NCBI GenBank assembly: GCA_014529385.2
Contig: CM043957.1
Coordinates: 65,034,003-65,098,002 of the forward strand
Source of the DNA: Adiantum capillus-veneris
Lineage: Eukaryota > Streptophyta > Polypodiopsida > Polypodiales > Pteridaceae
Length of the DNA: 64,000 nt
Direction of reading: 5' to 3'
Made by a program: the position numbers and the translations under genes. The notes beneath the pieces were generated by a model that did no database searches, had not been told where the DNA came from, and worked only from the letters and a program-made list of their open reading frames with translations. Positions 47,401-61,900 of this stretch are shown in pieces. The first letter of the stretch is position 1. Every line of letters begins with the position of its first letter.

Positions 47401-47969
47401 TGCACACCATTGCCGATGTGGTATTTGCTTTTGATTGCATAAACGGAATGTACACAACAACCCAAACCTCAATGCAACTCTACCAACTCAAATGGGGACC
47501 TGTCACCATGGTAACTCTTCATAATGAAGCACTTCGGGGCTGATTTGGATGCACCTTTGAATCCGTCTTGAGCAAAGGTTTCCAATGGTCAATAATGGGT
47601 TAACGTGGTGACTCCTCAAGGGTCACGGGACCTCAGTCGGGTGAGAATCCAGTTGACGTGCAAACTGGCGCGTTGTAACCAATGCGGAAAACTGTCGGCT
47701 GAAACTTAACCGACAATCGTCGGTGGGCTAATCAGATGGACTCGCTCCCACAACTATATCCTTAGTAGTAGTTAGATAAGATATAGAGAGACAGATATAG
47801 AAGTATATAGACATTTACCATGTGGGTTGGCAAGCCTCCTCTCACTGACTCTCTCAAAGAAAGATAGACATAGTTGGGAAATCCTTTCTTCTCCATACTC
47901 TCTTCTTAATTCTCTAGATACTAACCTGTATATACCTGTGAGTACTTATAAGAGTTCTTTCTTGGACAG
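47401..47969 (+). other. Spacer upstream of the Helitron gene
   Basis: No gene. ACGTGGTGACTCCTC at 47602 and ACCTCAGTCGGG at 47630 resemble sequence near 40810-40850, so an element terminus may lie here. Confidence 0.3.
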
Positions 47970-50210
47970 ATGGCTATTGGTCCAAAGGTGTTGTCTCCTG
48001 GGCATGCAAGACGTAGTAGGATATGTCAAGCCTCTCGAGCTACGCGACGTGCAGCAGTGCGAGATAGAGTTCGACGTTCTCTGGGTGAGATTGATGTGCC
48101 TCGCTGGGAAGATTGCCAGCATTTGATAAATGTGAATCGATGCAATGAATTTCCTCAGGGAAGGATTGCATTGGATGTAGATAACGAGTCAATTCTCTCG
48201 CAAAGTTATGTAGGGATTGAAGTGGAAGACAATTTGGAAGCCAATAATGGAGATGTTCTTGAGGAGCCTGTAATTGTCTCCAGAGAGGGAGATTACTCCA
48301 AAGTTGAGACACTTTGCCTATCTATCACTTACTTATATTCTAAGACCACTTCCTTGATGCATATCTCTATGTTATCTATTTCTAATGAAAAGTGTATTCT
48401 TCACAACATAGGCAACTTGGATTTTGCATGCTCCTTTTGTGGTGCTTTATCTTGGAAAATGGAAGCAAAGACCATTCGCACATTTGTGGGGAAGAGTTGT
48501 TGCAACTCAAGAAATGTTTCTTTGCCGCCATTAAGTGAACCTCCTTTAGAATTAAGGGAATTGATGCACGGGGGTAATACTAGAAGTAGAAAATTCTTGA
48601 AACATATCAGAGCATACAATAGTGTGTTGGCATTTGCTTCTTTGGGAGCTCATATAGATGAATCTCTCTGCTAGAGAAAAGGAATCTATACCTTCAAGGT
48701 GCATGGATCTATTTATCATAACATTGGTCCATTGATGCCAGAAGAGCGATCAGGTCAAATCCCTCGCTTTGCTCAGTTGTATTTTTTTGACACTGAGAAT
48801 GAGTTGCAAAACAGGATGAGTCATGTTTCTAAACTCAAACCAGATGTTTTGGAAAGCTTGCAATCGATGATGCATCGAGTAAATCCGTATGTTCAAGCTT
48901 TTAGGGGGTTTTCTACGATGGTCCAAACTTCCAATATTCCGGATATTAGGATGGTCATTACTAAGAAGTGTACAAATGGCTGGCAATATGTTGCTCGAAC
49001 AAGTGTGGAAGTTGTTGCAATCATGGCTGGTCAGGGTGAAGAGAGCAACATTGGCCATCGTGATATTGTGTTGAATCTTTTGGGTGGTGGTCTAAAACGA
49101 ATCTCAAATTGCCATAGGTCATACATGCCTCTATTATATGTGTTGCTATTTCTAAATGGTGAAGAAGGTTGGAATCCTTACATACCCCAAGTGAACAGAG
49201 CGGAAGTAAGCAGAGAGTGAGTAAATGGAACTACAAAGTATATTTCTACAATGGATTTCTACAAGTATAGATTGCAAATTAGAGATGACACGACACAATG
49301 TCTTTTACGTGGTGGTAGGCTACTGCAACAATATATTGTTGATGCATATAGTTGTATGGAGGAGTTGAGGCTTTTGTGGGTTCGTAATCATCAAAGTGAA
49401 CTTTGCAGTGAGGTGTATCAAGGCTTGACAGATATGGTTGGAGCAAGAGATAGAACAAGGGATGATAGAGAGCTGTTATTGGCTGCTAATGTTGGAAGAA
49501 GGGTTGTATTGCCTTCTTCGTATGTTGGTGGCCCTCGCTATATGCACTAGTTGTACCAAGGTGCCATGGCAATTGTACGCAAGAGAGGAAAACCTAATCT
49601 CTTCATTACATTCACATGCAATCCTGGATGGAAGGAGATACAGGATGCATTACTACCTGGACAAACATCCAATGATCGTCCTGATCTTATTGCCCATGTT
49701 TTCTACCATAATTTCAAGGATTTGATGGGCTTTCTGATTAAGAGAGCTATTTTTGGTAAGGTCATTGGACACATTTTTGTGATTGAGTTCCAAAAGAGAG
49801 GCCTTCCTCATGCTCACATTCTATTGATACTTGCATCTGAGCATAAACCAACAGAGACATTGCATTATGATAAGATTGTGTGTGCGGAGCTACCTGATAA
49901 AGTAATGTTTCCACAGTTGTATGATGTTATCAGTCGGTGTAATGCGCATGGCCCGTGTGGAAACTTGAATAAGAATGCTCCATGTATGAAATATGGGAAG
50001 TGCAGGTTTAAATATCCTCGAAGCTTCAGTGCATCGACTACTATGGCTAGGGATGGATACCCAACGTACATGAGGAGGGATGATGGAAATTACATTGTTC
50101 GTAATAAAGTGCAAATGATTAATAAATGGATTGTTCCATACAATCCATTTTTGTCAATAAGGTACAATGACATATCAATGTGGAGGTTTGCTCCACTATA
50201 TCCTCTGTGA
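47970..50210 (+). pseudogene. Helitron Rep region (N-terminal half of the Rep-helicase gene)
   Basis: One reading frame runs from 47970 to 50210, broken only by TAG 48672, TGA 49218 and TAG 49548. It carries the Helitron N-terminal signature (HGSIYHNIGPLMP, PRFAQLYFFD, YVLLFLNGEEGW) and then LFITFTCNPGWKEI and the HUH motif PHAHILLI (His codons 49809-49811 and 49815-49817). Rep nicks and joins DNA ends during rolling-circle-like transposition. The three stops could each come from a single C-to-T or G-to-A change. The frame shifts at about 50190, just before the catalytic Tyr motif. The start at 47970 is a guess. Confidence 0.88.
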
Positions 50211-51445
50211 AATATCTCTACAAGTATGTGTATAAGGGACATGACAGGGCCATTGTTGTTCTACAAGATAGTGAAGGGCTTCTAAATTAAGTTACAAACT
50301 ATCTTAATGCTCGATATGTATCAGCATCTGAGGCTATCTGGTGTATACTTGGGTTTCACATGCATCAAGAGAAACCTGACATACAACGGCTCCAAGTTCA
50401 CTTGCCTCATCAAAATCAAGTCATCTTTAGCGACAGAGCGACTGTACAGAGTGTGGTGGAGGGAGATGTCAGCAAAAAGACAACGCTCACTGAGTGGTTT
50501 GTTGCAAATGAACAATATCCAGAGGCCAACGATTTGTTGTACATAGACTTCCCAACAAAGTGGGTTTGGAAGCCAGCAAGTAGAACATGGACTCAAAGAC
50601 AGATTGGTGGCATGATTGGAAGAATGTACCACATTGTTCCCAATGCTGGAGATTTGTACTATTTGCGTATGTTACTCAACATGTGCAAAGGATGTAAGTC
50701 TTTTGAGGATATTAGAACCTTCAATGGACGAGTATATGACACATTTAAAGAAACATGTAATGCACGAGGATTACTGCAAGTCGATGATGAATGGTTTCTT
50801 TGTTTGGAAGAAGCTTCTTTTCAGCAAACAGGGCAACAATTGCGCCTACTGTTTGTAGTCATTTTGGTTTTTTGTGAACCAATACATCCTGGTGCATTGT
50901 GGAATCGCTTCTGTAAGGAGATTTCTGAGGACCATGTATATCATATGAGGGTTTGCACAAATGATGCGAATATCTGTGAACATATGGCACTGAACCAAGC
51001 TTTGTCAAACTTAGAGACGGTGCTTCAACACTATGGAAAGAGGATCTCGGATTATTCTGGAATGCACTAGGTGGATCACACCTTGCAAATTATGAGTGAG
51101 CATGGAGTGCTTGCTGAAGAGTTCATGTATAACAAAGAGGAACAAAGAGTATTGTCTGCTCGAATGGAATCATCTTTCAATATTGGGCAAAGGGAAGCTT
51201 ACAATCGGGTTTTACAAGCAGCTTGCATGAGCAGAGGGACTGTTTTTTTCTTGGATGGGCCAGGTGGAACGGGAAATACTTATCTCTACAATGCTTTGCT
51301 CTCTCGGATACGCGGAGAGTCCAAAGTTTCTTTGGCATGTGCATCGTCCGGGATTGCAACACAGCTTCTCGAAAATGGAAGGACTACACACTCTAGATTC
51401 AAGATCCCTATTGATATAACTTCTGAGTCCACAACATTAAAGTAA
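50205..51445 (+). pseudogene. Helitron Rep end and first helicase part
   Basis: After the shift the frame opens with the catalytic segment KYLYKYVYKGHD (Tyr codons at 50213, 50219, 50225 and 50231). It continues with a TAA near 50288, ARYVSASEAIW, WFVANEQYPEA and LYYLRMLLNMCKG, all typical of plant Helitrons. Past a TAG at 51068 comes the PIF1-like helicase start with the Walker A motif GPGGTGNT, where AAT at 51275-51277 replaces the invariant Lys codon. SSGIATQLLENGRTTHSRFKIP follows. The frame ends at TAA 51443. Confidence 0.88.
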
Positions 51446-52632
51446 TTAACATCCATCTTGTTGAGCTGTTGCGAATGATTTCACTGATCATATGGGATGA
51501 AGCCCCCATGGCTCATAGACACGCTTTTGAGGCTCTTGATAAGACACTAAGAGATGTCATGAAAAATGACATGTTGTTTGGTGGAAAGGTTCTCCTCCTT
51601 GGTGGTGATTTCAGACAGATATTACATGTTGTGCGCAAAGGGGGAAGAGAAGACATTGTTAATGCATCTTTGTGCCAGTCATACATTTGGCAACGTACAA
51701 AAATCATGCATCTAACACAGAATATGCGAGTGGTCAATTGTTTAAGTATTGTTATTGAAAGAGAGTTTGTGCAATGGACACTTGATATTGGTAATGGCGA
51801 TGTTTGTGATGGGGACATACTTGATAATGTGGCCATGTCGGCTTGCATGATGCTACCACAAAATAATTTGCAAGCATTGGTTGCTTGCATATATAGAGAC
51901 CTTGAAACACAGACTTGCCATGCATCTTTTTTCAAGGATAGAGCAATTTTGGCTCCACGGAACGATGAGGTGGATACTATAAACAATTTGGGCTTGCAGC
52001 AATTTCCTGGTACTTATAATGAATATGTCAGTGCGGACTTAGTGTGTGAATCAAATTGTGATAGCATTTTATTCACAAGTGAGTTTGTAAATAGTTTAGA
52101 TTTTGGGGGAGGCTTTCCACCGCATGTTTTACAATTAAAACAGAATGCTCCAGTTATGTTGCTTTGCAATTTGGATCCAAGAAGTGGTCTTTGTAATGGG
52201 ACACGCTTGATTTATAAGTAATTCCACAGCAAAGTGATTGAAGCAAAAATCATTACAGGGTCACATGCAGGAAATGCAGTGTTCATTCCAAGGATTGATT
52301 TTCTCATGGGATCTAGAGAAGGTCTCCCTTTTGATTTGAGACGCCACCAATTTCCCCTACGTTGTGCTTTTGGGATGACAATCAACAAGGCGCAAGGCCA
52401 AACATTGGGGGTTCTTGGATTGTATCTCCCAACACCTGTTTTCACCCATGGTCAACTATATGTGGCAATGTCTCGCGTGAGATCCTCTTCTGCCATCAAG
52501 GTTGTGGTTGGTGATAGTCACTTAACAAGCATTAGTAGACATGGAGATCAAAGAACATACACTTCTAACATTGTCTACAAAGAGGTGTTGCAATTGACCT
52601 GTCCCCTGCCACCCCCTTGCCATGGGGTTTAA
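51446..52632 (+). pseudogene. Helitron PIF1-like helicase, C-terminal part
   Basis: A new frame from about 51460 contains Walker B (IIWDEAPM), GGKVLLLGGDFRQILHVV, LTQNMRV, ILAPRNDEVDTIN and, after TAA 52219, GMTINKAQGQTLGVLGLYL and YVAMSRVRSSSAIKVV, the last helicase motifs. The helicase unwinds DNA for the Rep domain in the same protein. The gene ends at 52632. No RPA-like or OTU accessory ORF was recognised. The 3' end hairpin of the element was not found. Confidence 0.9.
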
Positions 52633-53630
52633 CGTGGCTGGATATGTTCCATCCAATAAAAAAGCAAGGTGACTCTCGCAACTATTTCTTTCTCATTTAC
52701 AAGCTTAGTATCTTCTTATGAAACATGGTGTAGCCTCAAGCAAGGTATATTCGCTGAAACAATTGACTAAGATTTATTAGCGTTGAGAGATTTATGCTTC
52801 ATGTGCTTTTTCATGAATTTCTAATCCTTTATGTATATGTATATGTATGAATGAAGATGGATCCTAACACCTCTGTGACTTACACACTAGGGAGATGACC
52901 TCGACACGTCCGAGGTAAAATATTGTATATGTGTGTTTGTGACATTTCGATACTTTAAAGAATTTAAATCTCACAGTCAACGATTATGTATTAGATCCAC
53001 CATTATGGAGGGGTCCAATCATAGCCATGCAGGTGATTCATCTACTCGAGGCTTGGATGTAGCAAGGTAACAATGTTGATGTTGATATAGTAAAGTAATA
53101 GCTTTTGTGTATCAAAATAACTGTCTATACTAATAGCTTTTTGTTTGGCTCTAGATCACAGTATTACCCAGAATTCTTAATGGTGGGTATATATCATGCT
53201 TCATATGATCCGAGCTTACTGTGCTACATTCAAGTTGCTATTCAGAGAGGATTCAGAGCACGTGTCACCATTGCAGAGTTAGGCAAAACCCGTCCAATTA
53301 ATGCTATGTTTGCTCAGAATCTTAGTCTCGGTGCTTGGTTCCTACGTGTTTTTGTGTTAGGATCTCTTCCTCCAGTGATTGGTAGATGTGTTTTACATCG
53401 TGGGCCATGGGTGGTTCGATACCGCAGCAGGGCATGTCGTAGACTACGCTTTTGAGCGTATAAATCTTAAGTCTCTACGCATGTTATATTTTTTAACATG
53501 GGAAATATCAGTTACTCTATATATGTTAGTGCAAATTTAGTTTGAAAATATGTTGTGATGACTTTTGTTTAGGTTGTTGCATAAAGGTTTTCATGTTGTC
53601 CATCTTATAAATTTCAAACACACACAGTAC

Positions 53631-53663
<33 letters not shown>

Positions 53664-56600
53664 GCCACATTGTTGTCCCTGTATAACCGTCTTGGTTAAC
53701 CGACCCATAACTAACATAATGTGAAGACTCCATTTAAAACTCACTTGAGTATGTTAAACGAGTTATCATAACGAAGAGGTGTCTAAATGCATACCCAAGT
53801 TTCAGACTTTCTGGAGGTACTTGAATGTGCAATATAACCTCGGCTCATCTTTCCATGAAAGTACTATGCTGACATACTCATCAGCAGCAACCACCAAGTC
53901 CTTGACTTGCTATGGTTTCTTGCTAGTAGACAACCGCATCAAAACTGATGATTAAGGTTGATAACTTGAGAATAACAGTCAGAGACTAAAAGTAGCCGTA
54001 GCATGCCTTTCATCATATGAAGCAAACTCCAAACTAGAAAGGTAACCGATCCAGTTGTTTCACTTCTTGCTAACGTATGCACTTAGCATATCCTTTAGCG
54101 TGATTTAACGTATGCACTTTGCATATCCTTTAGTACTAAATACAATGCTTGTAAACTGCCCATCCTACGCGGGATGAGTAGCAACAGTAAGAGTGAGGTG
54201 CTTTCCCCCAACCACTTACAGACAGTCGCCCACGACTGACGACAAACTATGACTCAATCATTGAGTATTCAGCCATATACGCGATATGGAATGGAGACAA
54301 CCAACTAGGTTGAAAGCAGATTGGAGTTTCAAGCATCCAATCACAAACACCCATACTAAGCCATCACCTTGTATGGCAGGGTGTAAACTCATACTAAATC
54401 TGCAAGAGAAATTGCACTGACAGTGCAAAAAATTGCAGAAAGCATAAAGTCCATGAATTTGCATGCCGCTCCGAATAAATTTGTGTTAAACACTAGGGCC
54501 CATAACACCTAGCGTGCATGCATTTAACACAAACTTATCCGAACCGCAATTCCATGACGAGACTTTCCACTATACTTACGTGAAAATCTTGCAACAAAAG
54601 TTGGACCATAATAGAAGGTGACAACCCGGTCACACCTAGGAACCAACCATGAGACATTCTCATGAACGTAGCAGACTTTGCTATATGTAGAAACAACCCT
54701 CCGTTAAGGTGGTTTCACAGCACTTGTAATCACCACAAGTCTGTACTTAGTACCCGACAATTTCTGGCCACTGAAATTGTACTTGATACTCTGTGCTCAA
54801 AATGGTCGAACCAATGGATACAACCATCACCTAGGGACTTCGTCGCGACACATTGGTAGAAATTTGGCGCCAGTGTCAGTCCCAGAGACTCATGTTCTCC
54901 ACATGTGGAATATGTCTAAAACAAGGATATCAAGAAAAGTGACATCCATCAAGTACGAGATGGACTTGTGTGTGGAGGTAACTGCAAACACTCTACGACA
55001 AGAGTGAGAGGGGCCCTCATTCATTGCTCCACACTGGCTAAACCGAACTCCTGGAGTTCCTAGACCATGTTGTATCCCATGTGACAACATGTGCCAAAGT
55101 GAACCCTACAAGTAGGTTCGTAACAGCAAAAGACAGAAAGATAGATTGGACGCTTGGCCCAAAAGACTTTGTGCCATCATGCCCTTGGCATGGCTCTATA
55201 ACATTCAAGCGTACTTATACGGCTTGAAAAAACCAAGTAAAGCATACTGAAAAAGGAATAACATCAAATCAATAGATGCGTACCTGGAGATTTGAACGTA
55301 ATGTTCACTTACCCGTATTCAAACGGAGAGGAGCACGTTCCTACCTGAAAAAACAAACAATATTGCACTAGAAACCGTGGTCGTTGCCTTGGCAATCCAA
55401 CCCCTTTGGTTAAAATTTACGTAGTAAAACCCCCTTGGTAAGACCCTTTGTAGAAATTGCTAAACTAGCAGGCAACAGTAACCAATATAGTTAACTGTGT
55501 AGATAATGATTGAAATCAACTTGAAAAGTTGAGTGTGTCCGGGTAGCATGGTAGATTGCGAAATTCGTTCCTTGAAAGGCTAACTGGGAGAGATCAAATT
55601 GTGATCCTCAATGCATATGGGGTGATGTAGCAGTCACCCTCCGGGTCGTACCCCAAACAATATGTCCATAGACACTCCGTAGTGCTATAGAGAGAGCAAG
55701 AAATCCACACAAATGAACTGCGTAGCTCTTGTGGACAGCCATGCTGTCTTAACTGATTGCTGCATCTATACTTCCTTGTAGAGATCAGCTGCTGTGGGTG
55801 AAAGATTTATCAAAAACTAAAATTGAGTGTCGCACTGAAAACATGTAGTGCAAAAATGACACTGTAAACATCATGAATGACAAGACCCTTGCTTGTCCAT
55901 TAACGTTGATGTATACTTCCCTGGGTAGATCGATTCACTCTTGAAAACAATCACCCAAAGAATGCCAATAGTTGGGTCTTACCCTTGGCCTGACAATAGC
56001 TCTTAGCCCGTGTGGCTCATAGCCCTTGTGCAAATTAGTGTTCAATGGACGAACCAATGAAGAGTAATTTGAGTAGCATCTTAGCCATGTGCTAGCTGAG
56101 AGTTAGAGCACCTTGGCTCAGGCTCTGACTCACGAGCAAAACACGTATCAAAAGCTTCTTAGAATATTTTCATTATTCCCTTAAAGAGAGAGAACGAGAG
56201 AGAAGAAGAAGAGCATGCTGGGCTGCGGAACTGTCCTTGAACGACTATGACATGTATAGTTGATTGCCATGTTCATGTGCATCTTATGTCTAACGTGCAT
56301 CGTATCCTATAAGCATGCAACAAGTTTCTGCTATGACTCTCTCATTGAGAGAGGTAACAGAAAAACACAACCACATCTTGATCTACCTGCCTTGCAGGGT
56401 CGTGATTGTATGAAAATGACTTAGCATTGGCACATTGCCCGTGAAATAAGTCCTAGATTTAGGTTCCTTTTAGTGTTGTTGGGTGTTGATAGCAACCAAC
56501 TAGCAGGTTCAACAATCCATCACTTAGTCTGTCCTTGACAGAGTTGCGAGTGTGATAGCGGAAGCATAATACATAAAGTGGTGGAATTCATGCCACCTGC

Positions 56601-58662
56601 TTAGCATGCCTTGCATGCAAAAACGTAAGCCCTTGGCTACTATGATGGTCTCAAGCGTGCGAACCAAAACCATAAGTGCCTTGCACAGAAGAAACTGGTA
56701 GGTTTCCCAAACTTGTGTGCCAAAGCCCTTGATTCCAAATCAATGGCAGTATCTTGGCACAAGGGAGGAGCCGTGCTTCATGTAAAATTGCCAAAGCACT
56801 TTGCTTTGCACAATAACAGTAATTGCCAAGTAAAGTGTAAACATGGAAAAAAAAACTAGAAAAACTTGAACGTGGCTAACCTGGTAGGTGTTGCTGCAAC
56901 CTGTTGTCATGAAATTCCAAAGGAAAAGCTTGTGTAAAGGTGGCTCATAGCCAAATCTGCCATGAGAGAGAGAGAGTTGTCGCATATGTATATTCGCCCT
57001 CTTGTATCACATACATCTCTCGTATACGGAATGAAAGAATCTGCAAACATTTTGCCAAATCCTTTCCAAGTTTGTATGCTCATAGCATATGTCAAACGTG
57101 GGGAGCTTCAATGCATGATGCATAAATAGAAGCCTTGCTTCACGTAAGTTCATCAAATGGATGAGACAAGAATGTAACCTGAAAGCTCATAGCTAACAGA
57201 TGCTCTTGGTGACACACATATGTCCGAGCAGAAAAAGATTGACCTTGTCAAAATTTCATAGGAAATTGGCCTTGCCAAATTTTGCTTCTGATTGAGAATC
57301 ATAAGATTGCTCGATGGTGAGAGAGATATCAGCTACAGCTGAACTATCCAATGTCAGCAATTGTCCAATACTGCTTGATCAAAGCAACCTGTGCTTGACA
57401 AGTTGGCATTGTGAAAATTCATATGGTGTTCAACATTGCATTCCGCTCCTAGCTGTGAATGTCAATGTCTGTTCCACGATGCTTCATGTACCCATATGGC
57501 CTGCTCTTAGCAAGCAGCAATGGCTTGGAAAAGAGTATGCATCCAATGCATGGAGCCGCGCTCCCAGAAATCTTGCTTTCCTCCGCCTCGAGATAGCACA
57601 ATGAGGAGAGATCAAAAATTAACAACCGACGTAAGACAAAAATTGGTTTATTGGAGTGTCGCTAAAGGGAGCCTTGCTCCTAGAATGTATCTGATGGTCG
57701 ACAATTGCTTGAAATGATAATTACCGGTCGGCCTTACTGAATACCATAATCGGATAGGTCACAGGCCCTGCCTGAGTTGCCTTTGTATCAACAATCAACC
57801 TCCGACTTGCGGGTGGTGGCGAGGGATTGTGTACTCAAGCCATGCTTGATTCCGATCCGTCAACCCAAACATTAATTCTTTGCAAACAAAAGATGCCGCA
57901 AAATTGAGTGCATACCTGAATCACATGACTCGACGTACTGTGTTGTCAAATTCTTGCATAATGCATGAGTTACCAAGCTTGTCGTATCCTTGCGTATGAT
58001 CCCGTTGTTCAGCACGTAACCTTGGCATGATGGAACTCAAAGTGAGATCCAAATTTAAGATAGAAATGGCCCTTGGCCTGGACCCGACCGAGCCTTGCTC
58101 GCTTTGCAGCCTTTCAAGCCTCTCAAAAATTTCTGCAGAAACTGTCGAGCATCGTGCTTCAACAGTACGGAAGATGTGCAGCGTACCCCGTCGACCTCAC
58201 TCAAAACCCCACTTTGTTTGAAGGGATGTGTGCCCGGGGTGGGCATGCACCCTTAGTTAGGGTAGGGCAGAGTAACTAAATTTTTAAAAAAAACAAACTC
58301 TGCTACCGCCATGGCCGATTGCGTCGAAGAAGATGATGACAGAGGTCACGATGGGTACAACAACTGGCACCGGTGCAAGCTCGTGACTTGGCTGATTTTC
58401 CACAGCGCTCCCAACGAGCTCCTCAGCAGCCGAATCGGCGTGGGTGCGACAGTTGGTCCTCCCCTCGTTAGGGACTGTGCCCGCGGCCCGTTAGTGACAG
58501 TCGACCCCTTCGGCCTTGCAGGGGAAGTTTCCTGCGGCATAACCCGGTCGGCCAAGCATATCCGTGTACTCGAAACCCCTTCCATGGCTTGTTGCTTGAC
58601 AAGCTTAAGGGAGAAAACCCAGCCGAGCAGCCCATGCCTCTTCCTTGCTCGATGAGAGAGAG

Positions 58663-58670
<8 letters not shown>
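52633..58670 (+). other. Six kilobases without recognisable genes
   Basis: Only short ORFs. The longest (53105-53455 and 58311-58655, both 110-116 codons) have no motif I know. Other contents: a (CT)n run at 53634-53661; a 36-bp tandem duplication near 54072-54135 (two copies of TAACGTATGCACTT plus GCATATCCTTTAG); a Helitron-end-like TCTATACTAATAG at 53124; and TTGGCGCCAGTG near 54861, a possible decayed primer site. Phrases built on CCTTG and GCCTTGC recur but no period is clear. Probably old, decayed repeats. Confidence 0.4.
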
Positions 58671-58734
<64 letters not shown>

Positions 58735-58798
58735 GGAGAGAGAGAGCTCTGTCTCTCTCTCTAGCTAGAGAAAGAGAGAGAGCCCAACGCATGGACAA

Positions 58799-58830
<32 letters not shown>
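58671..58830 (+). repeat. (GA)n microsatellites beside the LINE
   Basis: GA runs at about 58671-58731 and 58801-58830, with GA-rich sequence between. Confidence 0.95.
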
Positions 58831-58834
<4 letters not shown>

Positions 58835-58857
58835 TAGATAGATAGATAGATAGATAG
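58831..58857 (-). repeat. (CTAT)n tail of the LINE
   Basis: About seven tetranucleotide units follow the 3' part of the LINE. Tails of short repeats instead of poly-A are known for several LINE clades. Confidence 0.8.
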
Positions 58858-58910
58858 TTCTATTATCGTCCTGGGAGGTCAAATATGACCTATGGGACCA
58901 AATGAACATG

Positions 58911-61900
58911 TCACGTGGTGTGAGTGGAGTTCATAAGTGACTCTCGATGCTCAAAAATGGCTGAAATGAGCGTCGCAATAGAGAGTCCACATCGTGGTTG
59001 GGAGAGGAAGGTATGTAGGGAGAGCTCATGGCTGAATATATGGGGAAAAGAGGACCTAATGTGGTCAAAAGCTAAGCACTCAAGTAGTGTGTGGTACTCA
59101 CTCTCTCGCACTTGACGAGGGCATAAGGTGCAAAGTCGATGACACTCCTCGCCAGTGCCCCAACGTCCTGTCTCGCAGCGTAGAGAATGGGAGTTAAGAC
59201 GAATGGAGGCAATGGTGCGGATCGCACTCAACGGGATGGGCTCAAGGATGTAGGAAGGGGTTCGGTTACCTCGTTCCGAGAAGAAGAGAGATTTGTAGTT
59301 TGGGGCAACGTGTGTGGTGTAATGGCTGAAGCGAGAACCTCCAGATTTCTCCCAAGCCATGATACATTGGCGTTGTAAGAAGGCCTCATTAACTTGGGAG
59401 TCGATCGACGCATCCTTGACCAAGTGACATGCATCCCATCTTCCAAACCATTTCTTGATATCAAGCATCCACCCCGAACTTAGTATTTTTCTCTTGCATG
59501 TCTTTTGAACCTTTTGACTTGCTTCATATGCGATTCTAGGAAGTCGATGCAAAGGGCTACGTTGTGTCTTACGCATGTACTCCACAACCCTTTCTATGCC
59601 CAAGACCTCAATGGGAAGCGATCCGGACTCAAGAAGTAAGAGCATGTAGGGTGTTTGTGTCTTGACTTGGAGAAAGTTGGTGAGAAAACGCTTTTGGACA
59701 TTCTCAAACTCTTTCCAAGTAGACTTCCCGATGCTTCCACCCCACACCTCCACTCCATAAAGAAGCACCGGTGTCACCAATGTGTCAAAGAGGTACTTTT
59801 TGAGAGCCCAACACTTGATCTCTCCTGCATTGCACATGTTCTCAAATGCATAATAAGCCCTCTTTCCGGCTTCCAAGCGACGCATTGCACAATCCTTCCA
59901 TTTATGATTGGATGGAACCTCAAGGCCAAGGTACTTGAAGTGATCTACCACTTCAAGTTTCTCATTGTTGTATACAATGCATGGATTTTCTTCATTGAGG
60001 GTCTTTACAAGCATAACCTTGGTTTTGGATCCATTCACGATCAGCCCGCTATGTAGGCAAAAGCGTTCCAAGACACTCATAAGCTTTTGTGCATCTTCTA
60101 AGGTATGTGCCAAGAGCACTACATCATCGGCATAAAGCAAAAGCATGATCACCGCATTTCCAATCTTAACCTCTTCTATGCCTTCTTGCTGCATAAAATC
60201 AAGAACCATGTATTCCAATTCATCAATGAGTAGCCCAAAGAGGGTTGGGGAAAGTGGGCATCCTTGTTTGACACCAATAGTGCTTGCAAAAAATTCTGAA
60301 ATTCCATCTCCCATACGTAATCGACATATCACTTTTTGGTAGATGCGAAAGACTGCATGCATAAATTCTCTCGGCACTTGAAGGCTTTGCATACGTCTCC
60401 AAAGATTTCCTCGCGGTACCATGTCAAAAGCTTTCTTGAAATCCACAAAGCAACAATACAACTTTTTTCCTTTCAATCGAGACGCTTCCATAAGAACTCG
60501 AAGAGTGACAAGGTGATCAATAGTGCTATGATGCTTTCGAAAACCTGCTTGGCCAAGCGCACGTTTGCCATTCTTTTCAGCCCATTCACTTATCTTCATC
60601 TCCATGATACATCCAAATAACTTTGCCATCAAAGAACCAACCATTATAGTGCGATAGTTGTTCACATTGTTTACATCTCCTCCTTTGTGCAAAGGTTTGA
60701 TCCAATTTGCACTCCAATCATGAGGCATGCCATACTGAAGTGCAAGGTTAAACATATCGCATATCCAATATCGTGTTTTCTTGCTTGTCCATTTAATCAT
60801 TTCAGCCTTGACACCTTGAAGGTCACCTGCCTTGCGAGTAGCAAGTTTCTCAAGCGCGCGGCATACATCTTCAATGGTAAAGAAGGGAGACATAAATGGA
60901 AGGGAGCTACAACCCTCCATCTTATCAACATTGGGTTGCTCATAGAGATTCTTACAATGCATATACATATCCTCAAGAGTCAAGTCACCAAAGCTCTCAA
61001 CGCGCTTGCCTTTTAGATTTTGCCAAAACTTTCCACATGCATGTGCTTTCTCTTGTGCTAAAAGAAGTTGTTTTTCAACTTCCCACCTTCTCCTCTTCTT
61101 TTGAACAAGTGCTTTGTATGTGTGTGAACATTCCAAGTAAACTTCCTTGTCTTTGATTGCATCCAATCTTAGCAAGTGTTTTCGGGCTTGACTACATTCC
61201 ATGTCAAACCATTTCTTCTTGGTGCTACCCTTCTTAGACCTTTTGCAAGACATGTGTTTCGCCGAAAAGCATTCCTTCGCACAAGAGAAAATTACTTCTT
61301 TGAAAACTTTCCACTTGCATTCTAATGTTGGGCTCCCTTGATGCTCTATCATGCTTAACATTTGGTCCACCATATCAGCATATATAAGTGCTCGTTTGAA
61401 GTCTAGACGTAGGTACAAATGATTCACATCATGATTGGAGGCTACATGCTCGGGCCGTTTACCACACTTGAGGTCAATACATAACATCCTATGATCCGAT
61501 TCCGGATTCCATTCACCAAGTGTAAAGCTTTGTATGCATTCTAGAGTGGCTTCTGAGAACAACATATAGTCAATCACGCTAGCACCATTGTGCTTTCTAC
61601 ATGTAAAGTCATTGGTGCCTTGCCATAGAGATACACCATTTGCAATGAGCATTCCGGTACTATTGCACATATGTAGAAGTGACTTTCCATAGTGATCCAC
61701 TTCTTTTGCATCATTAGAACTTCGATTATACATGTATGAGTCATCCACTCTTTTTGATACATGCGGCATGTCGACTTGTTGTGTGTCGTGTTGTAACATA
61801 TTTGTGCGAGCATTCATGTCTCCAAAAACAATGACTTCACCTTGATCCTTGTAATAAGCAATGTCTTCCTCTAGTTCAACAAAGGGCTGATCTCTATCCA

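Noticed and set aside
53105-53455. RPA-like or other Helitron accessory gene
   Set aside because: Position is suggestive, but no single-strand-binding motif could be read.
54161-54180. Another copy of the 22-bp palindrome
   Set aside because: Only CATCCTACGCG and a weak second half match; the symmetry is lost and the context is unrelated.
58346-58909. 187-codon minus-strand ORF next to the LINE
   Set aside because: Half of it is Ser-Leu from the CT tract, and the rest has no motif.
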